Shown one piece after another: positions 28,396 to 37,560 of a stretch of 64,000 nt of DNA (within the stretch, counting starts at the first letter, position 1; the number at the start of each line of letters is the position of its first letter). A program made the translations under genes and the position numbers. The notes beneath the pieces are model-generated. The model did no database searches and was not told where the DNA came from. It saw nothing but the letters and a program-made list of their open reading frames with translations. Source of the DNA: Bryobacter aggregatus MPL3 (GTDB lineage Bacteria > Acidobacteriota > Terriglobia > Bryobacterales > Bryobacteraceae). The stretch is from contig NZ_JNIF01000003.1 in the NCBI RefSeq assembly GCF_000702445.1, positions 310,001-374,000 on the forward strand. The letters run 5' to 3'.

Positions 28396-28764
28396 TCAGC
28401 GCTCCGCTCCAAAGGCCAGCAAACGGCCGTCGCAATCCTTCACAACAAACTCGCGAGCGTTCCACGGCATGTCAGCAAGGCCACGAGTGAACTCCCCACC
28501 GCGGGCCGCGTACTCGGCGTAAAGCTTGTCCACATCCTCAACGAGCAGGTAGGCATCGAGCAGTTCGTCCTCATACTTGCCGGGGTTAGCCGTGGGCGGC
28601 TCGGCGCAGCGAAAGTGGATGGTCTGCTGATCGCGCGCGACGATTGCATAGACAGGAGGATCCTGCCATGTGCCAAGACACTCGAAGCCAAGCGTGCCTT
28701 GGTAATAGGCGAGGGTGGCCGGGATGTTCGTGGTAAAGAACTGAGGTGCAATGCGACGAATCAT
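28396..28764 (-). CDS. VOC-superfamily (glyoxalase/bleomycin-resistance-like) protein
   Basis: 122-aa single vicinal-oxygen-chelate domain with two beta-alpha-beta-beta-beta modules. The first begins IAPQFFTTNIPATLAYYQGTL, the second DAYLLVEDVDKLYAEYAAR. The C-terminal part FVVKDCDGRLLAFG has the usual DCDGR turn and final strand. Potential metal ligands include His in TIHFRC. Family members are glyoxalases, dioxygenases or drug-binding proteins; the substrate cannot be told. No operon partner. Confidence 0.85.
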   Translation of the reverse strand: MIRRIAPQFFTTNIPATLAYYQGTLGFECLGTWQDPPVYAIVARDQQTIHFRCAEPPTANPGKYEDELLDAYLLVEDVDKLYAEYAARGGEFTRGLADMPWNAREFVVKDCDGRLLAFGAER

Positions 28765-28922
28765 GCACTCAGTCTATGTAGGGAGAAACACACCGGCAAC
28801 TCAACGGAACAAGCAGTGCGCGGTGGCGGGAATCGAACCACCGAGACAGCTCCCACAAGACCATCCGCAGTCCGGATCGAGAAATGAAGCAGCGTAGCGT
28901 CAAACAGCTGTGCTTGCAACCT

Positions 28923-30776
28923 CTACTTCAACACCATCCTACCGGTCTTCTCATCGCCGGCTCGCAAGCTGGCGTCTCCCGCAGCAAACCCGTTCACCTC
29001 GAGGACATAGGCGACGATGTCCGCGTACGCGTCAGGCGCCAGGGAGCCGGGAGCGCCCGGAGGCATGGTTTTCTGCGCACGGTCATAAAACGCACGGACA
29101 CTCCGATGCGACCACTTCGTTTTGAAGTACTCACCGGCAAGCGGCGTCCCATAGGCACCGTTCGTCATCGTACTGCCATGGCACACTGCGCAGGTTGCGT
29201 TGTAAGCCGCCTTGCCTCGTGCCGCTTGTGCCGCGGTGAATTGTGGCGCAACGCCATCGGCAATGGGAGCGGCATTCGTCGCCTCATTCAATCTTTTGGC
29301 GTCGCTCGTCAAGCGCTGCGGCTCGGCACCCGGCATTCCCTCACCGGTGTAGGTGAAAGCAAGAATCGCGCCAGGATTCTCCATATTGGTGGTTGTACCG
29401 GCATCGGCGGCTCCGGCCAGTCCACCAGGATCGGTAGCGATATAGATCGTCCGGCCATCCGGGCTGACCGCCGAATCCCGAAAGCGGTTCTCGGACTGGA
29501 AGTAGCGCGAAAAATGGCCTGCTGCCGTCTTCCCGTCAGCACTCAGCGGCAGGACATAGAGCGAGCCGCGTTTGAGCGTCGTCACCAGCAACACTTTGTC
29601 CCAGCCTGGAATGCCTTTGCCTTTGGATTCGTAATACTCGACATCAGAAACACCAACCGTCGGCCAGCAGATGAAGTCGACACCTTTGCAAGCCGGGTCC
29701 TGAAAGTTAAAGCCAGTGGGCACCGTGAACATTGTCGCGATTGGATTCACGAAAGGCTCATGGAAGGCTGACTCCCGATCCTGCGGCACCGAAGCAGGAA
29801 TGGCCAGATCGTTATACTTCATCTGCGAGCAGGGCGTGCTGGACTCAGCCCAACGCGCGTAGACATAGGCCTTGTCATCCCGTAACCCGGCAACATGCGG
29901 CCATCCGTAATTGGATCCGCGCGTTAGAACGTTGATCTCGTCATCTGTTTTGGGTCCGTGTTCCGCCGAGTACAGAGTACCGTCCGGCCCGAAGTCGAGG
30001 CCTTGGGGATTGCGATGGCCGTAAGTGAACACATGGCTGACCACACCCTTCAGCTTCGGATTGTCCGCAGGGACGGACCCATCCAGATTCAGACGCAGCG
30101 ATTTGCCGACATACGAAGCGTAGTTCCGATCGCGAATCTCCTTCTGGGTCGGCAATCGTTGCGCTTCAATGGGCAGACAGAAATTCCCAAGCTGATTGTG
30201 TCCTTGATCTCCGATGGTGAGGTACAGCTTTTGATCGGGGCCAAACTTCAAACGGCCGCCCGTGTGGTCATCGCCCGCCGGGAGTCCGGCGATCAGTTGC
30301 ACCGGATCAGACAGCTTCTGCTCTTTTGCCTGATAGCGAAAACGCACAACTTTACCGTAGAGATGGCGATAAGGACTTGCCGGATCGGCCACCGTCAGCT
30401 TCGGCTTCTTGCTCTTGTCGAGGTAGGTGTAGGCGACATAGACATAATCGTTGCCTGTCCCTTGCAGCAGCTCTGGGTGGAGCGCCAGGCCCAGCAGTCC
30501 GTCCTGGCCGCCAGGAGCGGCCACCTCATCAATCGTGATGGCAACATGTCGTTCCCCGCTCACTGGGTCAATGCGCGTCACTCGCTTCCCGATGCGCTCG
30601 GTCACCCAAAGCATGTTGTCGGGCCCCCAGGTGAGTTCCCAGGGTCCTGCCAATCCGGAGGCCAACACTTTTTTCTGGAACTGCTTACTTCCCTGCACGA
30701 CCGACTCCGGTCCATCCTGCGCGGACATGATCCCGAATATGGACAGCATCGCCACAATATGTAGAAAACTCTTCAT
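28923..30776 (-). CDS. Soluble PQQ sugar dehydrogenase fused to cytochrome c
   Basis: About 617-aa periplasmic protein. The signal peptide is MKSFLHIVAMLSIFGIMSAQ. A six-bladed glucose/sorbosone dehydrogenase propeller follows (LAGPWELTWGPDNMLWVTER, GGQDGLLGLALHP, DHTGGRLKFGPDQKLYLTIGD, YGHRNPQGLDFGPDGTLY). The C-terminal cytochrome c domain has CAVCH at 529-533. It should oxidise an aldose with PQQ and pass electrons to the haem. The ATG at 30776 follows GAGGAG; an in-frame start at 30809 is not needed. It is the last gene of a minus-strand operon. Confidence 0.9.
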   Translation of the reverse strand: MKSFLHIVAMLSIFGIMSAQDGPESVVQGSKQFQKKVLASGLAGPWELTWGPDNMLWVTERIGKRVTRIDPVSGERHVAITIDEVAAPGGQDGLLGLALHPELLQGTGNDYVYVAYTYLDKSKKPKLTVADPASPYRHLYGKVVRFRYQAKEQKLSDPVQLIAGLPAGDDHTGGRLKFGPDQKLYLTIGDQGHNQLGNFCLPIEAQRLPTQKEIRDRNYASYVGKSLRLNLDGSVPADNPKLKGVVSHVFTYGHRNPQGLDFGPDGTLYSAEHGPKTDDEINVLTRGSNYGWPHVAGLRDDKAYVYARWAESSTPCSQMKYNDLAIPASVPQDRESAFHEPFVNPIATMFTVPTGFNFQDPACKGVDFICWPTVGVSDVEYYESKGKGIPGWDKVLLVTTLKRGSLYVLPLSADGKTAAGHFSRYFQSENRFRDSAVSPDGRTIYIATDPGGLAGAADAGTTTNMENPGAILAFTYTGEGMPGAEPQRLTSDAKRLNEATNAAPIADGVAPQFTAAQAARGKAAYNATCAVCHGSTMTNGAYGTPLAGEYFKTKWSHRSVRAFYDRAQKTMPPGAPGSLAPDAYADIVAYVLEVNGFAAGDASLRAGDEKTGRMVLK

Positions 30777-30831
30777 AAGCTCCTCAGACGCACAGGCAGT
30801 ATAGAACAAGTGAGCCGGATGTTGAAACTGT

Positions 30832-31527
30832 CTAGCGCGGACGGCCGATGGACGTCTCTTCGCGGATGATGCCGTTCCTCGCCGCCAGGCGCATCGGCTT
30901 GGGGATATCGGGAGCGCTCAGCGCCACATACAGATCCAAAGCCTCGGCGCGCTTGCCGTCTGCCAGCAGACGCTCCGCACAGATCAGCAACGCATCGGCA
31001 ACCGCGACCCGGGTCAAAGCGCTTGTCCTGCCCAGGGCCGCCTTCAATTCCTTCGCCGAGGAAACACCCCCAATGTTGCCCAGAGCAACGGCAGCCGCAC
31101 GGGCAAGCTCCGAGTCCGGCCCGAGCATCATCTGGACAAGAGCCGGAGTGGCTTTTGCATCTCTGCGTTTCCCAATCGAGTTCACCGCTCCGATCAACAA
31201 GCCTCCCTTCAACTTGGGCAGCGCCGCGCGCAGGGCATCGCCGGCGGAAGAATCGGCAATCGGTTCTAAGCCGTAGCGGGCATACGCGCTCAGATGCGGG
31301 TCCGTGAGCAGCGCCGACAGAACAGGTACGGCTTCTTTCGCGCCCAGTTCGCCGGCCCGTACACAGGCCTTCGCCTTTCTGAACTCGGAGGACGCCGGGT
31401 CCTTCAAAGTGCCAAGAAGCGCAGCCACATTGAGACTGGCGATGTCACCCTCCCGAAACTCGGCTGGCGGCATCGGCGGCTTGGGTTTCTCAGCCTGGGG
31501 CGTTGGCGTGATTGGTGTTTGCGGCAT
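30832..31527 (-). CDS. HEAT-repeat protein
   Basis: 231-aa protein with a proline-rich N-terminus (residues 1-22), then HEAT-like helical repeats. Typical segments are KEAVPVLSALLTDPHLSAYA, KATPALVQMMLGPDSELARA and AAVALGNIGGVSSAKELKAA. There is no signal peptide. HEAT repeats bind proteins; the partner is not evident. Acidobacterial secreted-sugar operons often contain such a protein. It lies 15 bases downstream of the Gfo/Idh gene. Confidence 0.75.
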   Translation of the reverse strand: MPQTPITPTPQAEKPKPPMPPAEFREGDIASLNVAALLGTLKDPASSEFRKAKACVRAGELGAKEAVPVLSALLTDPHLSAYARYGLEPIADSSAGDALRAALPKLKGGLLIGAVNSIGKRRDAKATPALVQMMLGPDSELARAAAVALGNIGGVSSAKELKAALGRTSALTRVAVADALLICAERLLADGKRAEALDLYVALSAPDIPKPMRLAARNGIIREETSIGRPR

Positions 31528-31542
31528 GCTCCGTGTCCTTTC

Positions 31543-32937
31543 TCAGATCCGCCACGGTTCCCGCAAGGCGCGGGATCGCATCCGATTCGCAATCTCGTCA
31601 TTGGGGAACTCTTTCTTCACCGTGTCCCAGCGAAGCGTCTTGCCGCGTTGGTAGGCGATAAACGCCGCATGGCAGGTCACATGCGAGTTGGCAGCATTCG
31701 CCGCGCTGGCGCTGGGCGTCTGCCGATCCCGGACACAGCGAACGAACTCTTTCACGTGATTCTCCAACGCGAGCCTGGCTGATTCCGTCGGCCGGAGCAG
31801 GGGGCGGATCTTGTCGGAACACTCGATCCGCGTCTGGTCGCCCGTTTCCACCCAGCCTTGATCGCCTTCGATCCGAAAGCTGCACGAACCGGTGTTTAAC
31901 GCGCCTTCCCAGCCGTTGTCGTGCATCACAAGCTTCACACCGTTCTCGTAGCGGCAGTTCACCTGGTAGGGGCCTACGTTGGTGCCAACAGGCTCGTATT
32001 CCACCGGTTGCGTGTCATCCAGTCCAGCCGCCCAGTGGCATAGATCAACAGTGTGCGAGCCCCACTCGAGAATGCCGCCACCATGGAAATCGTAGAAGTT
32101 TCGCCAGCCCCCGCTGACGTAGGAGGAGTGGTAGGGCCGCCAGGGTGCCGGTCCCAGCCAACGATCCCAATCGAGGACTTGTTTGGGAGGCAACGCTTCG
32201 GCTGCCAGCCAGTCCCGGCTGGGAAGCGGGGGCCAATTCACAGAAGGACCAACATTCGCGTAGAGAGTCTTCAACTTTCCAAGAGCGCCGGACCTCAGCA
32301 GTTCCTTACATAGAGCGAAGTTCGCGCCGTTGCGCCGTTGGCAACCCGCCTGATACAGCCGGTTGTAGCGGCGAAAGGCGTCCGCCAGCGCCCAGCTCTC
32401 CTCAATGGACATCGAACACGGCTTCTCGCAATAAACATCCTTGCCGTGCTGTGCCGCGATGATGGACAGAGGGGTGTGCCAGCGGTCGCCCGTGGCAATC
32501 AGTACCGCGTCGATATCTTGGCGCGCCAGAAGGGCGTACTGGTCGTCGTAAGTCTTGCAGTCGTGATTGCCGTACTGCTGGTCAACGGTCGACTTGATGC
32601 TTTCCCGGCGTTCATTCCGCACATCGCAAATCGCAACGAACTGCGTCTCTTTCAGGGGTAGGAACTTACTCAGGACATGAGCACCCCGAGCGCCAATTCC
32701 AATGCCCCCAATGACAATCTTGTCGCTGGGTGCAATCGCCCCAGTTCGCTGCCCGAGCACCAGGCTGGGGACAATCATCGGTGCTACCGCAGTTTTGAGA
32801 ATCTGCCGTCTCGTTGTCTTGGATCGAACTACGTGGTTTGGCCGGATTGGACTCACAATCGATTGACCTCTGTGAGAGATATTCCGAGCACAGCTCTCCT
32901 GTTCAGTCTTTTTTGAAAGAAAGGGGAGCGAATTCAA
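31543..32937 (-). CDS. Tat-exported Gfo/Idh/MocA-family oxidoreductase
   Basis: Up to 464 aa. A twin-arginine signal TTRRQILKTAVAP sits about 42 residues into the longest frame, so the true start is probably downstream; GTG at 32856 would give a normal leader. The NAD(P)-binding part has GGIGIGARGAHV. The dehydrogenase motif EKP is in VYCEKPCSMS, and the catalytic-domain part has WGSHTVDLCHWA. The family oxidises or reduces sugars and sugar derivatives, and Tat-exported members are common in Planctomycetes and Acidobacteriota. It sits between glycerate kinase and the HEAT gene in one operon. Confidence 0.88.
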   Translation of the reverse strand: MNSLPFLSKKTEQESCARNISHRGQSIVSPIRPNHVVRSKTTRRQILKTAVAPMIVPSLVLGQRTGAIAPSDKIVIGGIGIGARGAHVLSKFLPLKETQFVAICDVRNERRESIKSTVDQQYGNHDCKTYDDQYALLARQDIDAVLIATGDRWHTPLSIIAAQHGKDVYCEKPCSMSIEESWALADAFRRYNRLYQAGCQRRNGANFALCKELLRSGALGKLKTLYANVGPSVNWPPLPSRDWLAAEALPPKQVLDWDRWLGPAPWRPYHSSYVSGGWRNFYDFHGGGILEWGSHTVDLCHWAAGLDDTQPVEYEPVGTNVGPYQVNCRYENGVKLVMHDNGWEGALNTGSCSFRIEGDQGWVETGDQTRIECSDKIRPLLRPTESARLALENHVKEFVRCVRDRQTPSASAANAANSHVTCHAAFIAYQRGKTLRWDTVKKEFPNDEIANRMRSRALREPWRI

Positions 32938-32951
32938 CCAAAGAGGCGCAG

Positions 32952-34283
32952 TTAGCGCAGTAGCATCAGATACAAATCCATCACATTGGTTCCGGTGGGA
33001 CCGGGGAGGAAGAGATCCTTGAGCGGCTGGAAGTAGTGGTAGGAATCGTTACGGGCGAGAAAGTCCTGCGGGTCGAGATCAAGCTTGGCCCCACGCGCCA
33101 GAGTCGAGCCGGTGGCGTAGGCTCCGGCGGCCTCTGTCGGACCGTCCGTGCCATCGGTGCCAGCAGCGAGAAAACAAGTGGCAGGCAAACCGTCGATGCC
33201 GATCGCGGCGGCAAGCGCCATCTCCTGATTGCGGCCCCCGAGACCAGGATGCGCCGAGAGGGCGACCGTCGTCTCGCCACCCGCCAACAGCGCCAGCGGC
33301 GGCCGCGCCGGATTGCCGGTGGCTCTGGCCTCCCGGGCCATCGACGCAAAGAAACGCGCCGCCTCCCGTGCTTCTCCGTCCAAGGACGTGGAGAGGAGCA
33401 GAGGCTTATAGCCCAGCGATTTTGCGGTCGCTTGTGCGGCCTTCAGCGAGAGACGGTTTGAGCCAATCAGAGTATTTTTCACCCGGTCAAAGATCCGCGT
33501 GCCGGGCTTCGGTGTTTCCGGCAATTCCTTGTTACAACCTTGCTCGAGCCGGTCCCGCACTGATGCCGGAATCTTCGCGATCAGGCCATAGCGATAGAGG
33601 ATCTGCCAGGCCTCTTCATAAGTACTCGTATCGGGAACAGTCGGCCCGGAGCCGATGACATCGAGAGAATCGCCAATCACATCAGACAGAATCAGCGTGT
33701 GCAGCTTTGCAGGATAGGCCAGATCGGCAAGCAGTCCCCCCTTGATCGAACTGAGGTGTTTGCGCACCGTATTCAGTTCCTGGATGTTTGCACCACAAGA
33801 GAGCAGGAGCCGGGTGGTGGTTTGTTTCTCTTCGAGCGTGATCGGTTGCGCCGGAAAGGGCAGCAAGGCAGAAGCACCGCCCGAGATCAGGCAAATGATG
33901 AGATCGGTCTCCTGGGCGCTAAGACAGATTTGCGCGATCTCGTGCGCCGCATGAACCCCGGCCTCGTCCGGCACTGGATGCGATGCCTCCAGGCAACGAA
34001 TGTGCTGGAGCGGCTGTGCGTGACCGTACTTGGTCACAACCACGCCGGCCTGGATCCGATTGCCATAGACTTTCTCGACAGCTCTCGCCATGGCCGCTGC
34101 GGCCTTGCCCGCCCCCACAACATAAACACTACCCACGGTTTTGGGCAAATGCGCTAGGGTTGCGGCGTAGGGGTCTGCGGCGGCAAGCGCAGCCTGAAAG
34201 ATGGCCAAAGCATCCTGGCGGAGCGATCGCTCAACCGAGGAGGCGGAGGGCAAGGATGGACTGGACTGCTTCTGTGGGGTCAT
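32952..34283 (-). CDS. Glycerate 2-kinase, GckA/TtuD (MOFRL) family
   Basis: About 443 aa. The N-terminal DUF4147 domain has VYVVGAGKAAAAMARAVE, a glycerate-binding loop (CLEASHPVPDE) and LISGGASALLPFP. The C-terminal MOFRL domain has LLAGGETTVAL, GGRNQEMALAAA and AAGTDGTDGPTEAAGA. It phosphorylates glycerate at C2. ATG at 34283 lies 53 bases inside aroK, so the genes overlap; a longer frame reaching 34508 is antisense-like shadow. Part of the operon SDR-aroK-this-Gfo/Idh-HEAT-PQQ dehydrogenase. Confidence 0.9.
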   Translation of the reverse strand: MTPQKQSSPSLPSASSVERSLRQDALAIFQAALAAADPYAATLAHLPKTVGSVYVVGAGKAAAAMARAVEKVYGNRIQAGVVVTKYGHAQPLQHIRCLEASHPVPDEAGVHAAHEIAQICLSAQETDLIICLISGGASALLPFPAQPITLEEKQTTTRLLLSCGANIQELNTVRKHLSSIKGGLLADLAYPAKLHTLILSDVIGDSLDVIGSGPTVPDTSTYEEAWQILYRYGLIAKIPASVRDRLEQGCNKELPETPKPGTRIFDRVKNTLIGSNRLSLKAAQATAKSLGYKPLLLSTSLDGEAREAARFFASMAREARATGNPARPPLALLAGGETTVALSAHPGLGGRNQEMALAAAIGIDGLPATCFLAAGTDGTDGPTEAAGAYATGSTLARGAKLDLDPQDFLARNDSYHYFQPLKDLFLPGPTGTNVMDLYLMLLR

Positions 34284-34761
34284 TAGAATCGAACTCGATC
34301 TTGTAGTCGGCTTTCGCGTAAGCTTCCCGGCGAGTTTCGTACAGTTCGCGGAAGCGAATGGGATCTTTGGCCAGCGGTCGATGGTGCTCGTTCGCGATGC
34401 GGGAACAGATGCGTTCAAAGGGGCAATCGATCCAGATCGTGACGCCCGAATCCTCCAGGCGCTCTCGATTGCCAGGCCAGGCAAAGGCGCCACCACCGAG
34501 TGCGGCAACCGTAGCGCGGCCGCGATAGGTCTCTTTGATCAGATGCTGGATCGCTTCCGATTCGATCTGACGAAAGGCCTGTTCGCCCTGCTCCTCGAAG
34601 ATACTGACGATACTCTTTTGCTGCTCTTCCTCGATGCGGTGATCGAGATCGAGAAAACGCCACCCGATCTCGTCCGCCAGACGTGCTCCTACCGTGGATT
34701 TGCCGCATCCCATGAATCCGACGAGATAGATACCGGGAGCGCGTTTCAACTTCAAAATCAA
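34231..34761 (-). CDS. aroK: Shikimate kinase
   Basis: 176-aa P-loop kinase making shikimate-3-phosphate in aromatic amino-acid synthesis. Walker A is GFMGCGKSTVG, the shikimate site includes DLDHRIEEEQ and FRQIESEA, the Gly-rich loop is LGGGAF, and the lid has RPLAKD. I choose TTG at 34761: it overlaps the SDR stop as TTGA, GGAAAGG lies upstream, and the P-loop then starts at a normal distance from the N-terminus. The longer frame to 34917 lies inside the SDR gene. Confidence 0.92.
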   Translation of the reverse strand: MILKLKRAPGIYLVGFMGCGKSTVGARLADEIGWRFLDLDHRIEEEQQKSIVSIFEEQGEQAFRQIESEAIQHLIKETYRGRATVAALGGGAFAWPGNRERLEDSGVTIWIDCPFERICSRIANEHHRPLAKDPIRFRELYETRREAYAKADYKIEFDSNDPTEAVQSILALRLLG

Positions 34762-35537
34762 ACAGCAGACCTTTCCAAATTGCGATTGTAGCGAGCGAAT
34801 ACAGAGTCGATCAGTTTCGGGAAAAGGAAATATGCCCAGTGCAGAAAATGGCCGCTCAAGGGCGTAACGACAGTACGCTTTCCTGATTCGATGCCGCGGA
34901 CGATTGCCTGGGCGCAAACTTCAGGGGAAATCGCGAAGGCTTTGGTTCGTTGCAGCATGAGTGGGGGTTTGCCGCTGATTACATGGGACTGGAAAGGCGT
35001 CTGGACATAGCCGGGACAAACGGCCACCGTTTCCACGCCACTGCCGTCAAGCTCCATCCGCAGCCCATGCGTAAAGCTGAGCAATGCGGCTTTGGTCGTG
35101 GAATACAGTGAGAACCAGGGAAGTGGCACCAAAGCGGCAATGGAGCAGACATTCACGATCGCACCACGCCGCTGGGCCAGCATTCCCGGGAGGGCAAGCC
35201 GGGCCAGGTGGATTGGGGCGTGAAGGTTCAGTTCGTACAGATGGCGCCAGGTGTCCTCATCAGTCTCCCGCGTGGACACATAGGCGCCGACGCCCGCATT
35301 GTTGATCAGGATATCGATACCGCCAAGCTTCGCTGCCGCCTCGGCAAAGGCGGTATTGCGCTGCCCGGCATCGGTGAGGTCCGCAGCGATCCAGTGCGCC
35401 CCCGGGAGTTCGTAGGTGTGGGTCTTGCGCGAGACCAGCACAAGATGCGCTCCCCGGGCATGCAACAATCCGGCCAAAGTGGCGCCAATTCCGGTGGAAG
35501 CACCGGTCAGCAGTATTTTAGAGCCGTCGATCCGCAC
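34758..35537 (-). CDS. Short-chain dehydrogenase/reductase
   Basis: About 259-aa classical SDR. The cofactor motif is TGASTGIG, followed by NNAG, the catalytic Ser in NVCSIAAL and Tyr/Lys in YSTTK. After the active site PGYVQTPF is conserved. A C-terminal hydrophobic stretch (HFLHWAYFLFPKLIDSVF) suggests membrane association. The start is probably GTG at 35537; a TTG at 35546 is possible. The substrate is unknown. It heads a six-gene minus-strand operon and starts about 20 bases from a divergent gene, so promoters must overlap coding sequence. Confidence 0.9.
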   Translation of the reverse strand: MRIDGSKILLTGASTGIGATLAGLLHARGAHLVLVSRKTHTYELPGAHWIAADLTDAGQRNTAFAEAAAKLGGIDILINNAGVGAYVSTRETDEDTWRHLYELNLHAPIHLARLALPGMLAQRRGAIVNVCSIAALVPLPWFSLYSTTKAALLSFTHGLRMELDGSGVETVAVCPGYVQTPFQSHVISGKPPLMLQRTKAFAISPEVCAQAIVRGIESGKRTVVTPLSGHFLHWAYFLFPKLIDSVFARYNRNLERSAV

Positions 35538-35557
35538 AAGAGTCAATAATAGTACTT

Positions 35558-36196
35558 ATGTCGCAAGATCAACTACCCTTGTTCCCGCTGGGGGTGGTGT
35601 TATTTCCCGGGGCCGTCCTGCCGCTGCATATCTTTGAAGAACGCTACAAGGAAATGATCGGCGAATTGCTGGAGACCGAGAACGAATTCGGTGTCGTACT
35701 TGCCAGTGAAAAAGGCATGGCGAATATCGGCTGTACGGCTGTGATTGAGAAAATTCTGAAAAAGTATCCTGATGGACGTCTGGATATTCTGGTGCGGGGC
35801 CGCCGGCGCTTTGAGATCATCCTGCTCGATGAGGGGCGCAACTTCCTGCGGGCCGCGGTGGCGATGATTGCCGACGAAGATTCCACCGCGACAGACGATC
35901 TGGTCAAGCAGCGCGTCCTCAGTACCTGGGTGAAGCTCATGGTGATGGAGCATGGCGGCGTGGTGCAGGAAATGCCCGACCAGAACCGGGGAGATCTGAG
36001 CTTCGTGATTGGAGAAATCGCCGGAGACCTTGAGTTTAAACAGCAATTGCTGAGCATGAAGAGTGAACGGGAACGCATGGAGGCCCTGTCGGAATACTTG
36101 CCGAGCTACTTGGAACGTGAGAAGTTGACCCGGCATGTGCGGCGGGTAGCGCCCTTGAACGGCTTTGCCAAGCATGGCCAGGAGGTGCTCGATTGA
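35558..36196 (+). CDS. LON peptidase N-terminal (substrate-binding) domain protein
   Basis: 212-aa stand-alone Lon N-domain protein. The first strand reads LPLFPLGVVLFPGAVLPLHIFEERYKEM, the family hallmark (quoted here in part: FPGAVLPLHIFEERY). There is no ATPase or protease domain. Such proteins are widespread, also near cereblon-like proteins, and probably bind polypeptides; their function in bacteria is unclear. The stop overlaps the TTG start of the HAD gene (TTGA). Confidence 0.9.
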   Translation: MSQDQLPLFPLGVVLFPGAVLPLHIFEERYKEMIGELLETENEFGVVLASEKGMANIGCTAVIEKILKKYPDGRLDILVRGRRRFEIILLDEGRNFLRAAVAMIADEDSTATDDLVKQRVLSTWVKLMVMEHGGVVQEMPDQNRGDLSFVIGEIAGDLEFKQQLLSMKSERERMEALSEYLPSYLEREKLTRHVRRVAPLNGFAKHGQEVLD

Positions 36197-36897
36197 CCCG
36201 GATGGAAGGTCCACAAACGCTGGTGATTGATGCCGACGACACCTTGTGGGAGAACAATATCTACTTCGAGCAGGCGTGGGACGAGTTCTATGCCTTTCTC
36301 GATCATTCTTCGCTCAGCGCAGAAGAAACGCGGACGATTTTCGATGAAATCGAGATCGCCAATATCAAGGTGAATGGATATGGGGCGAAGAATTTTGCCA
36401 AGAATCTGGTGACCTGCTACCGGCGTCTGGTGGAGCGGGAGATTGCACCGGAGGATGTGGGGAAGATTATCGGATTCGCCGACCGCATTCTGCACCAGCC
36501 GATTCAAATGCTGGAGGGTGTTGAGGAAACGCTCGAATACCTGCTGAAGCGCAGTCACGATCTGGTGCTGTTTACAAAAGGCGAGGCAGAAGAGCAGCGT
36601 TTGAAGATCGATCGCAGTCCGGTAGGAAAGTATTTCCGGGAGTTCGAGATCGTTCGGGAGAAGGACGAGGCCGCCTATCGGGAGCTGGTCGGCCGCTACG
36701 GCTGGAATCCGGCAACCACCTGGATGATTGGCAATTCGCCGAAGAGCGACATCAATCCGGCGATCGCCGCAGGCCTGAATGCGGTGTACGTGCCGCATGA
36801 GCGCACTTGGGTGTTGGAACAGACGGAATTGTTGGATGTGGGGCCGGGGTGGCTGTTGCAGGTGGAAAATTTTCGCGGACTGCAGAAAATTTTCTAA
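36193..36897 (+). CDS. HAD-superfamily hydrolase
   Basis: 234-aa haloacid-dehalogenase-type phosphatase. Motif I is DADDTLWENN with the nucleophile and acid Asp pair; motif II is LFTKG (Thr); the motif III Lys lies in VREKDEAAY; motif IV is GNSPKSDINPA, where the usual first Asp of GDS is Asn but the second Asp is present. Translation starts at TTG 36193, overlapping the previous stop by four bases. Substrate unknown, probably a small phosphate ester. Confidence 0.88.
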   Translation: MTRMEGPQTLVIDADDTLWENNIYFEQAWDEFYAFLDHSSLSAEETRTIFDEIEIANIKVNGYGAKNFAKNLVTCYRRLVEREIAPEDVGKIIGFADRILHQPIQMLEGVEETLEYLLKRSHDLVLFTKGEAEEQRLKIDRSPVGKYFREFEIVREKDEAAYRELVGRYGWNPATTWMIGNSPKSDINPAIAAGLNAVYVPHERTWVLEQTELLDVGPGWLLQVENFRGLQKIF

Positions 36898-36928
36898 AGG
36901 GCTTCAAAGCGTAGCCGATACGAACACT

Positions 36929-37168
36929 ATGGAAATCCAATCGATTGGCCTGGCGGGTCTAGAAAAGGCGCAGGAAAAGTTAGCTGCGGCGGCCAAGCGG
37001 TTGTCTTCCGCAGGGAATCCGGCCGCACTGTCCCGAGGGGAAGATGTCGTCGATCTGAGCGACGATATGATCGCGATTCTGGCAGCGGGGATTGGGAGTC
37101 AAGCGAATCTGAAAGCCGTGGAATCGGCAAACGAGCTGGCGTCGCGGACCATCGATCTTCTGGGCTAA
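36929..37168 (+). CDS. Small protein resembling a flagellar rod C-terminal domain
   Basis: 79-aa protein. The segment EDVVDLSDDMIAILAA followed by SQANLKAVESANELASRTI resembles the Flg_bbr_C helix found at the C-terminus of flagellar rod and hook proteins (pattern VDLxxEMV...YEANLKVI...), but the protein is too short for a rod subunit and no flagellar genes are nearby. It starts at ATG 36929, 31 bases after the HAD gene. Its end overlaps the convergent membrane protein gene by four bases. Confidence 0.6.
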   Translation: MEIQSIGLAGLEKAQEKLAAAAKRLSSAGNPAALSRGEDVVDLSDDMIAILAAGIGSQANLKAVESANELASRTIDLLG

Positions 37169-37560
37169 GCGCGACCGGCCACCTGTCGCATCCGTAGCCA
37201 ACCGCCCATCATGGCACTGGGAGCCATCAGCAGAATAGCCGCCACCTGTGACCAAATGGCGCCGCTGCCCATCGTATTCGCCAGAGAGACGCTAGCCCCA
37301 ATCGCGAGGACAATCCCCACCGCCACACCATGCCCCAGTGGCGCGCGTCCCGCCCACATTCCCGCCATATAGCCCCCCAGGCCAGCAAACAAACACCCGC
37401 AGACGGAGCTGCCAATCATGAAGCCCAGTGGAGCCTGTTGATGGGGCGCTTGTCCAGCCAGCCGAAACAGCCAAAACGCGGAAACCGCAAAAATCAAGTA
37501 GCCGGCCAGCACCGAGAAAATAGAAAGAAGCATTTGCATGCGGTTCTTCTTTTTTTGCAC
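37165..37560 (-). CDS. Small integral membrane protein
   Basis: 131-aa protein with four predicted membrane helices: about residues 9-31, 46-68 (LGFMIGSSVCGCLFAGLGGYM), 76-96 and 103-122. The start may be ATG at 37560 or 37539. I do not recognise the family. This is the last gene of the conserved chromosomal part; mobile DNA begins about 290 bases away. Confidence 0.65.
   Translation of the reverse strand: MQKKKNRMQMLLSIFSVLAGYLIFAVSAFWLFRLAGQAPHQQAPLGFMIGSSVCGCLFAGLGGYMAGMWAGRAPLGHGVAVGIVLAIGASVSLANTMGSGAIWSQVAAILLMAPSAMMGGWLRMRQVAGRA

Noticed and set aside
28816..28850. A tRNA-like 3' half on the minus strand (GGTTCGATTCCCGCCACC)
   Set aside because: The T-loop sequence fits, but the T stem does not pair, there is no anticodon arm or acceptor partner upstream and no CCA. 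At most a degraded fragment.
34284..34508. N-terminal extension of the glycerate kinase frame
   Set aside because: It lies inside aroK on the same strand, is low-complexity Ser/Arg/Pro sequence and has no family similarity; ATG 34283 gives a normal protein.
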